A stretch of DNA of 64,000 nt from DASUVM01 sp963704675 (GTDB lineage Bacteria > Patescibacteriota > Saccharimonadia > Saccharimonadales > Saccharimonadaceae): NCBI GenBank assembly GCA_963704675.1, contig OY969928.1:62001-126000 (forward strand). The letters run 5' to 3'. Below, piece by piece: positions 60,217 through 64,000 of this stretch. Below the pieces are notes generated by a model, which was given only the letters and a program-made list of their open reading frames with translations, was not told where the DNA came from and ran no database searches. A program made the position numbers and the translations under genes. How positions within the stretch are numbered: the first letter of the stretch is position 1; every line of letters starts with the position of its first letter.

Positions 60217-61128
60217 ATGAGCCTTAGTATTCGGCAGATCAGAGAAAATTGCATAAAGGCACGGCATTTGATGCAGCGAGCACGTCAGCAGCATTTTGCA
60301 GTTGGTGCCTTTAATATTGATAATCAAGAAACACTTATCGCAGTCAGTAAAGCAGCGCAAAAACTTAATTCACCAGTGTTGGTTGAGGTAAGCGACGGTG
60401 AAGTAAAGGCAATCGGCCTTGAAAATATTCGCGACATGGTCGATAACTACAAGCGCGAATATGGCATTGAAATGTTTATTAACCTCGATCACAGCCCGAG
60501 TGTCGAGGCGGCCAAGCGTGGCATTGATACTGGCTTTGAATTTATTCACATTGATATAAGCCAGGCTCATCATGATGCTAATCGTGAGCAAATTATTGCA
60601 GATACTCGAGAAGTAGTGACCTACGCAAAATTCACTGGTGCAATCGTAGAGGCCGAAGAGCGCTACTTTATGGGCAGCTCCAATGTTCACAAAGAACAGA
60701 TTGATTATGAAGAGGTTAAAAAATGGAACACTAGCCCCGAAGAGGCAAAAGATTTTGTTGCTCAAACCAGTATCGAAACCTTAGCAGTACAAATAGGCAA
60801 TCTTCATGGCCTTTATCCGGTACCGAAAATACTTGATCTCGAGTTATTAAAGCGGATTCGCAGCACAATTGACTGTAATATTAGCCTTCACGGTGGTAGC
60901 GGCACCCCGCTTCACTATTTTGAAGAAGCTGCAAAAATTGGGGTTTCAAAAGTGAACATTAACTCAGACATGCGCTATGCATTTCGTAAAACACTTGAAA
61001 AGGTCTTGGCCGATAACCCTGATGAATATGCGGTTGTAAAGCTTATGCCAGATGTATATGGCGCGGTAGAGCAAGTGGTTGAAGAAAAGATTCAAGCGTT
61101 CGGTTCGGCAAATAGAGCTATACTTTAA
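60217..61128 (+). CDS. Class II fructose-bisphosphate aldolase family protein
   Basis: A 303-residue TIM-barrel aldolase. AVGAFNIDNQETLIAVSKAA at the N-terminus, the zinc His in LDHSPSVEAA, the acid-rich loop EAEERYF, the second and third zinc His in VQIGNLHGLYP and ISLHGGSGTP, and KVNINSDMRYAF for phosphate binding. Either fructose- or tagatose/sedoheptulose-bisphosphate aldolase. With GAPDH, Rpe-like and transketolase it supports a partial glycolysis/pentose-phosphate route. AAAGGAG precedes the ATG. Confidence 0.93.
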   Translation: MSLSIRQIRENCIKARHLMQRARQQHFAVGAFNIDNQETLIAVSKAAQKLNSPVLVEVSDGEVKAIGLENIRDMVDNYKREYGIEMFINLDHSPSVEAAKRGIDTGFEFIHIDISQAHHDANREQIIADTREVVTYAKFTGAIVEAEERYFMGSSNVHKEQIDYEEVKKWNTSPEEAKDFVAQTSIETLAVQIGNLHGLYPVPKILDLELLKRIRSTIDCNISLHGGSGTPLHYFEEAAKIGVSKVNINSDMRYAFRKTLEKVLADNPDEYAVVKLMPDVYGAVEQVVEEKIQAFGSANRAIL

Positions 61129-61141
61129 TTGTTCGTCGTAT

Positions 61142-61179
61142 CCTACGAGAGAGCCAAAGACTTACGGCTCTCTCGTAGG
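61142..61179. terminator. Perfect hairpin between convergent genes
   Basis: CCTACGAGAGAGCC and GGCTCTCTCGTAGG, 14 base pairs, loop of 10, no T-run. It serves both the aldolase gene and the minus-strand gene ending at 61189. Confidence 0.8.
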
Positions 61180-61188
61180 TATAGTCGT

Positions 61189-61719
61189 CTAGAGCTCATT
61201 TGATTTGTTATGTGAGATGAATCTCAGAGCGGTCATAACGTCGGCGTCTCGTGGTCTGGTAAGAAGCGCCTGTTGGAGCTGCTGAAGGGTGCGAACACCT
61301 TTTTGGCGCAATCTGCGATAGGTTTGCCCATTGTAATCCTTTAAATAAGCAATGGCCTCATTGAGGTAGCTTTGTCGTGAGTCACCTTTCAAGTAGAGGT
61401 CTCGTTCATGCAGAACCCGACGAACTCTGAAGGTGAGGACATAGTCGACCTTTCTTTTCTTATAAAGCTCCTCCTCTGATGCACCCAAAAGATTGTCTTT
61501 TGTGATAATGCCGGCTGCGGTGAGTCTGAACATATCCTTTTCAGAGATGCCGAGCGCTATTAGTTGATGTGAGTAGATGCGCCTTTTGACATCTCCCACG
61601 GTTCCGCCGCGAGAAGTAATATTCGCTATCATTTTCTGCAAAACTTCATCAGCTATTTCTTGACTTTTTTGGCCGGCATAATCAAGCGAGAAGTTAAACG
61701 AAATAACTATCTCTGGCAT
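61189..61719 (-). CDS. Hypothetical protein with RNA polymerase alpha-CTD-like repeats
   Basis: A 176-residue protein with AAAGGAG before the ATG. Residues about 50-90 (LIALGISEKDMFRLTAAGII, then LLGASEEELYKKRKV) and 130-160 (YRRLRQKGVRTLQQLQQALL) follow the helix-hairpin-helix rhythm of the RNA polymerase alpha C-terminal domain (sensing turns followed by agI...dLl...eEL). The N-terminal 45 residues form a strand-helix unit. A DNA-binding or polymerase-contacting regulator is possible, not demonstrated. Confidence 0.55.
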   Translation of the reverse strand: MPEIVISFNFSLDYAGQKSQEIADEVLQKMIANITSRGGTVGDVKRRIYSHQLIALGISEKDMFRLTAAGIITKDNLLGASEEELYKKRKVDYVLTFRVRRVLHERDLYLKGDSRQSYLNEAIAYLKDYNGQTYRRLRQKGVRTLQQLQQALLTRPRDADVMTALRFISHNKSNEL

Positions 61720-61801
61720 TAATGCTCCTTTGGCTCTAGCGACCCTTACATTATACAGATATGTGCTATATGCCCCGAAGCATAAGTGTTATACTAGCTT
61801 C

Positions 61802-62764
61802 ATGACAAGGCGGATTCTTTCGATTGGTGCGGCAACCCAAGATATTTTATTACAAGGAGGTGAGGCTTTTAAACCATGGCATCACAAAGGTGTTGAATAT
61901 GAACGCCTGCCGTTGGGCTCGAAACTTGAAGTTGAAAATATGACATTTACTACTGGTGGTGGCGCCTGTAATGCTGCGGTAACTTTTGCGCGCCAAGGTC
62001 TGCACAGCATGTTTATGGGCACGATCGCCGATGACCCTGCAGGCCATGCTGTTTTAAAAGCGCTTGATGATGACGATGCCGATACTACTTACGTGAGTTA
62101 TGACGAGAAATACGGCACCGGTTACTCGACAATCTTGCTAGCGCCAAATGGCGAAAGAACCGTTATGGTGTACCGGGGGGCGTCAAGCCACTACCAACAG
62201 AAGAATTTTAATTTAAAAAATACTAAGGCTGATTGGATATACCTTTCTTCAATGGCAGGTAAAATGGAAGTCGTTGAATATATTGTGAGCCAAGCCGCCC
62301 GCGAAGGCATAAAAGTTGCTTGGAATCCCGGTAGTGGCGAATTGAAACAGCCTGCTAAAGTAAAATCCTTGCTCGAAGACATTGAAGTACTGGTTTTGAA
62401 TAAAGAAGAGATGCAATTGTTGGTTGAAGGCGGGACGGCTGAAGAATTAGCTCGGCACGCGCTTCATTATGTGCCAACAGTCATTGTTTCGGATGGCCCG
62501 CATGGCGCAGTTGCGGCCAATAGCGAAAAGTTAGTAAGAGCCGGCATGTATGAAGATGTTAAAGTCATTGACCGGCTTGGCGCCGGTGATGCGTTTGGTA
62601 GTGGTTTTGTCGCTAGAATTGCTGTAGGTCGATCGCTCGAAGAGGCCGTGACGTTCGCCAGCGCAAACTCAACCAGCGTGGTTACGAAAATTGGTGCTAA
62701 AGCGGGTATTTTACATGCGAATGCACATATACATGATATGCCGTTAGAAACAAAATCGCTATAA
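61802..62764 (+). CDS. PfkB-family carbohydrate kinase
   Basis: A 320-residue sugar kinase. TATACT (61790-61795) exactly 6 bases before ATG 61802 fixes this start and predicts a leaderless mRNA. The family signature 1 region is GGGACNAAVTFARQG, and the C-terminal ATP/catalytic motif is DRLGAGDAFGSGF with the base Asp. GTGYSTILLAPNGERTVMVY binds substrate. Substrate (ribose, fructose phosphate, nucleoside) is not determinable from sequence. Confidence 0.93.
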   Translation: MTRRILSIGAATQDILLQGGEAFKPWHHKGVEYERLPLGSKLEVENMTFTTGGGACNAAVTFARQGLHSMFMGTIADDPAGHAVLKALDDDDADTTYVSYDEKYGTGYSTILLAPNGERTVMVYRGASSHYQQKNFNLKNTKADWIYLSSMAGKMEVVEYIVSQAAREGIKVAWNPGSGELKQPAKVKSLLEDIEVLVLNKEEMQLLVEGGTAEELARHALHYVPTVIVSDGPHGAVAANSEKLVRAGMYEDVKVIDRLGAGDAFGSGFVARIAVGRSLEEAVTFASANSTSVVTKIGAKAGILHANAHIHDMPLETKSL

Positions 62765-62851
62765 AAAATTAATTATATATGCAATAACAAATATTGCTTT
62801 TCTGATATCATTATGCTTTAGTAATTTATACGGCAAAGTAAGGAGTGGAAG

Positions 62852-63175
62852 TTGTTCTTGCATTACGACGATGTAGGCATTGTTGTTATCAGCGGCGCTT
62901 ATGACCTCGCTATTGACCCTGAGCGCTCACCTGGCAGCGTGGAGGTAGTGATACCACCGGAGAGCCCGGACCGTCAGTGGGTCGTTAGACATGTCCATGA
63001 CATGCTCATACTCATCGGGCCACTGGCTGAGCCGAAACGTGTTCTTCACGAGTTGTTGACTGACGACTCGAACCCGCTGAGCGCAGCACAGAAGGTTACT
63101 GTTCAACCAGAGGCTAATGCTCTAACGAAATTGACGCTTCTGGTCGGGTCGAGTACTGAAATAACTCACCTCTAA
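62852..63175 (+). CDS. Hypothetical protein
   Basis: AAGGAG (62840-62845) precedes a TTG start at 62852. 107 residues, acidic, with alternating strands and helices (FLHYDDVGIVVISGAYDLAI start). No signal peptide or known motif. GC-rich codons and a following U-less hairpin group it with the accessory small genes. Confidence 0.6.
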   Translation: MFLHYDDVGIVVISGAYDLAIDPERSPGSVEVVIPPESPDRQWVVRHVHDMLILIGPLAEPKRVLHELLTDDSNPLSAAQKVTVQPEANALTKLTLLVGSSTEITHL

Positions 63176-63194
63176 TCGTTCTTCTCTCGCCGCA

Positions 63195-63233
63195 AAGAGT
63201 GTCGCCCGTCCTATTGGCGCGGGCGACGCTCTT
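63195..63233 (+). terminator. U-less hairpin
   Basis: AAGAGTGTCGCCCG and CGGGCGACGCTCTT pair almost perfectly, 20 bases past the preceding stop, loop of 11. Confidence 0.75.
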
Positions 63234-63278
63234 GTTCTTTCAGAATTCTTTAAAATACTTATGCTATTATAGGATTTA

Positions 63279-64000
63279 ATGAGCAAATTTTTACGCAATG
63301 TTTTAGATGCCGAAGAGCCATTATTTAGCTTGGCTCTGCAACAACTTGAAAAAGCCAGTGGGCAGCAAGGTGTCGATGCGCGGTTAATTGGTGAAGTGCA
63401 TGAGCAAGCGGCTAACCGCATTCGCCACATGGGGCTTGATTCAACAGACTCAACGGGCAAGGAGATTTATCAAGCGCTACTAGCTCGTATTGCGACGGAT
63501 AACGAACGAGTGGCAAAATTAGTTGGCGCTGATATTATCGACAATGTTCGTCATATTGTGCCACTGCTTGTGTCGGCGGTTGAAAAGCTTAAAATTGATC
63601 GTTCTTGCTGGGTCTTGAAACATTCGGTAGCGAAAGCTTTGCTGAAAAAAATGCCGCCCAAGAAACTTATGGCACACCTGGGTTACCGTTCGATAGACAG
63701 TATGCTCAAACAAGAGAATATCGATGAAATTTATACGGCGCTACGTTTTTCAGAGGGCGCTGACTGGCTCAACGCGTATAACGAGCTGTTCAAAGCTATT
63801 ACACCAAGTGATTTCGAGATTCGAGACCTTGCGATTATTGTTATGGATCATGATAAATACGTTGATTTAGCCGAAAAGTTTGTCGCTAAAAAATTGCATA
63901 ATGTGACACACACCAAAGAAATGGGCGTGATTGTTGTTGTGCCGATGCATGCTGAGCATATGCGTGGCATTACATTAAAAACGCTACCGATGATCTTGCA
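63279..64000 (+). CDS. Hypothetical protein, truncated by the window end
   Basis: An open frame of at least 240 codons runs off the window. TATTAT (63265-63270) lies 8 bases before the ATG, the leaderless pattern. The protein starts MSKFLRNVLDAEEPLFSLAL and is mostly helical, with IDRSCWVLKHSVAKALLKKM, a PPKKLMAHLGYRSIDSML segment and a later VVVPMHAEHM. No family is recognised from this part. Confidence 0.7.
   Translation, partial: MSKFLRNVLDAEEPLFSLALQQLEKASGQQGVDARLIGEVHEQAANRIRHMGLDSTDSTGKEIYQALLARIATDNERVAKLVGADIIDNVRHIVPLLVSAVEKLKIDRSCWVLKHSVAKALLKKMPPKKLMAHLGYRSIDSMLKQENIDEIYTALRFSEGADWLNAYNELFKAITPSDFEIRDLAIIVMDHDKYVDLAEKFVAKKLHNVTHTKEMGVIVVVPMHAEHMRGITLKTLPMIL

Noticed and set aside
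1..64000. tRNA genes and CRISPR arrays
   Set aside because: No cloverleaf with a T-loop GGTTCRA signature and no regularly spaced short repeats were found by eye. A tRNAscan-SE and CRISPR search would settle this.

Overview
The window looks like a chromosomal segment of a small-genome Patescibacteria (CPR) bacterium, most likely a Candidatus Saccharibacteria (TM7) relative. The reasons are: very tight packing with 1-8 base gene overlaps; many promoters whose -10 box lies only 6-10 bases before the start codon (apparently leaderless mRNAs); a pared-down sugar-phosphate metabolism (GAPDH, RpiB, Rpe-like, split transketolase, class II aldolase, PfkB kinase) with no amino-acid or nucleotide biosynthesis in view; a replication-relaxation family protein; and a surface-polysaccharide synthase/chitinase pair. 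Ordinary stop codons (TAA, TAG, TGA) are used, so there is no sign of UGA recoding. The phylum assignment is an inference from gene content and style. I found no tRNA, rRNA or CRISPR array.

Layout. 1-6 kb: an unknown protein, a TetR regulator with an alpha/beta hydrolase, a possible glycosyltransferase-like protein, two tiny ORFs, and a controller-type HTH gene joined to a restriction-endonuclease-like gene with two tandem GACT-N4-AGTC boxes. 6-10 kb: DUF2000 protein behind a leaderless mini-ORF, a small zinc-motif operon behind a structured, switch-like leader, a tRNA-binding protein, a replication-relaxation protein and an IS1595 transposase. 10-20 kb: two interrupted genes, a DJ-1/PfpI protein, RibA-like plus Nudix, unknowns, and a GT2 polysaccharide synthase with a GH18 chitinase; a decayed polysaccharide deacetylase lies just upstream of this pair. 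21-25 kb: a GC-richer, actinobacteria-flavoured island with a structured ncRNA candidate, two chymotrypsin-fold secreted proteases with duplicated promoter and leader, and a SARP-type regulator. 25-31 kb: copper operon (ArsR-YHS regulator, cupredoxin, CopA ATPase, metal-binding protein) and an SF2 helicase. 31-34 kb: small secreted proteins, a DUF72 protein and an AraC remnant. 34-44 kb: a run of mostly plus-strand genes (glyoxalase, YajQ, DEAD-box helicase, ImmA/IrrE peptidase, TerC-like protein, PAP2 phosphatase, esterase, RmuC), then an aquaporin on the minus strand and an MsrA homologue lacking its catalytic cysteine. 44-64 kb: pheS-pheT, FKBP, glutaredoxin-like protein/thioredoxin reductase, pyrophosphatase, glycolysis and pentose-phosphate genes, interspersed with unknown small genes.

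The most striking unexplained structure is a family of three intergenic elements (44577-44713, 51495-51633, 59145-59279). Each has a nearly identical core that folds into a three-way junction, inside long outer stems whose sequence differs completely between copies while remaining self-complementary. This implies selection on an RNA or single-stranded DNA shape. Two further candidates are the 240-base leader at 7363-7604, in which one 10-base segment is complementary to both an upstream arm and the ribosome binding site, and the promoter-driven structured RNA at 21131-21511.

Two expression styles coexist. Many housekeeping genes have TATAAT/TATACT followed 6-10 bases later by ATG. Many accessory or unknown genes have Shine-Dalgarno sites and end in long, nearly perfect hairpins without a U-tract. 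Together with signal peptides, a SARP regulator and GC-rich codons, the second style suggests that part of the accessory set came from, or adapted to, actinobacterial hosts. That conclusion is inference.
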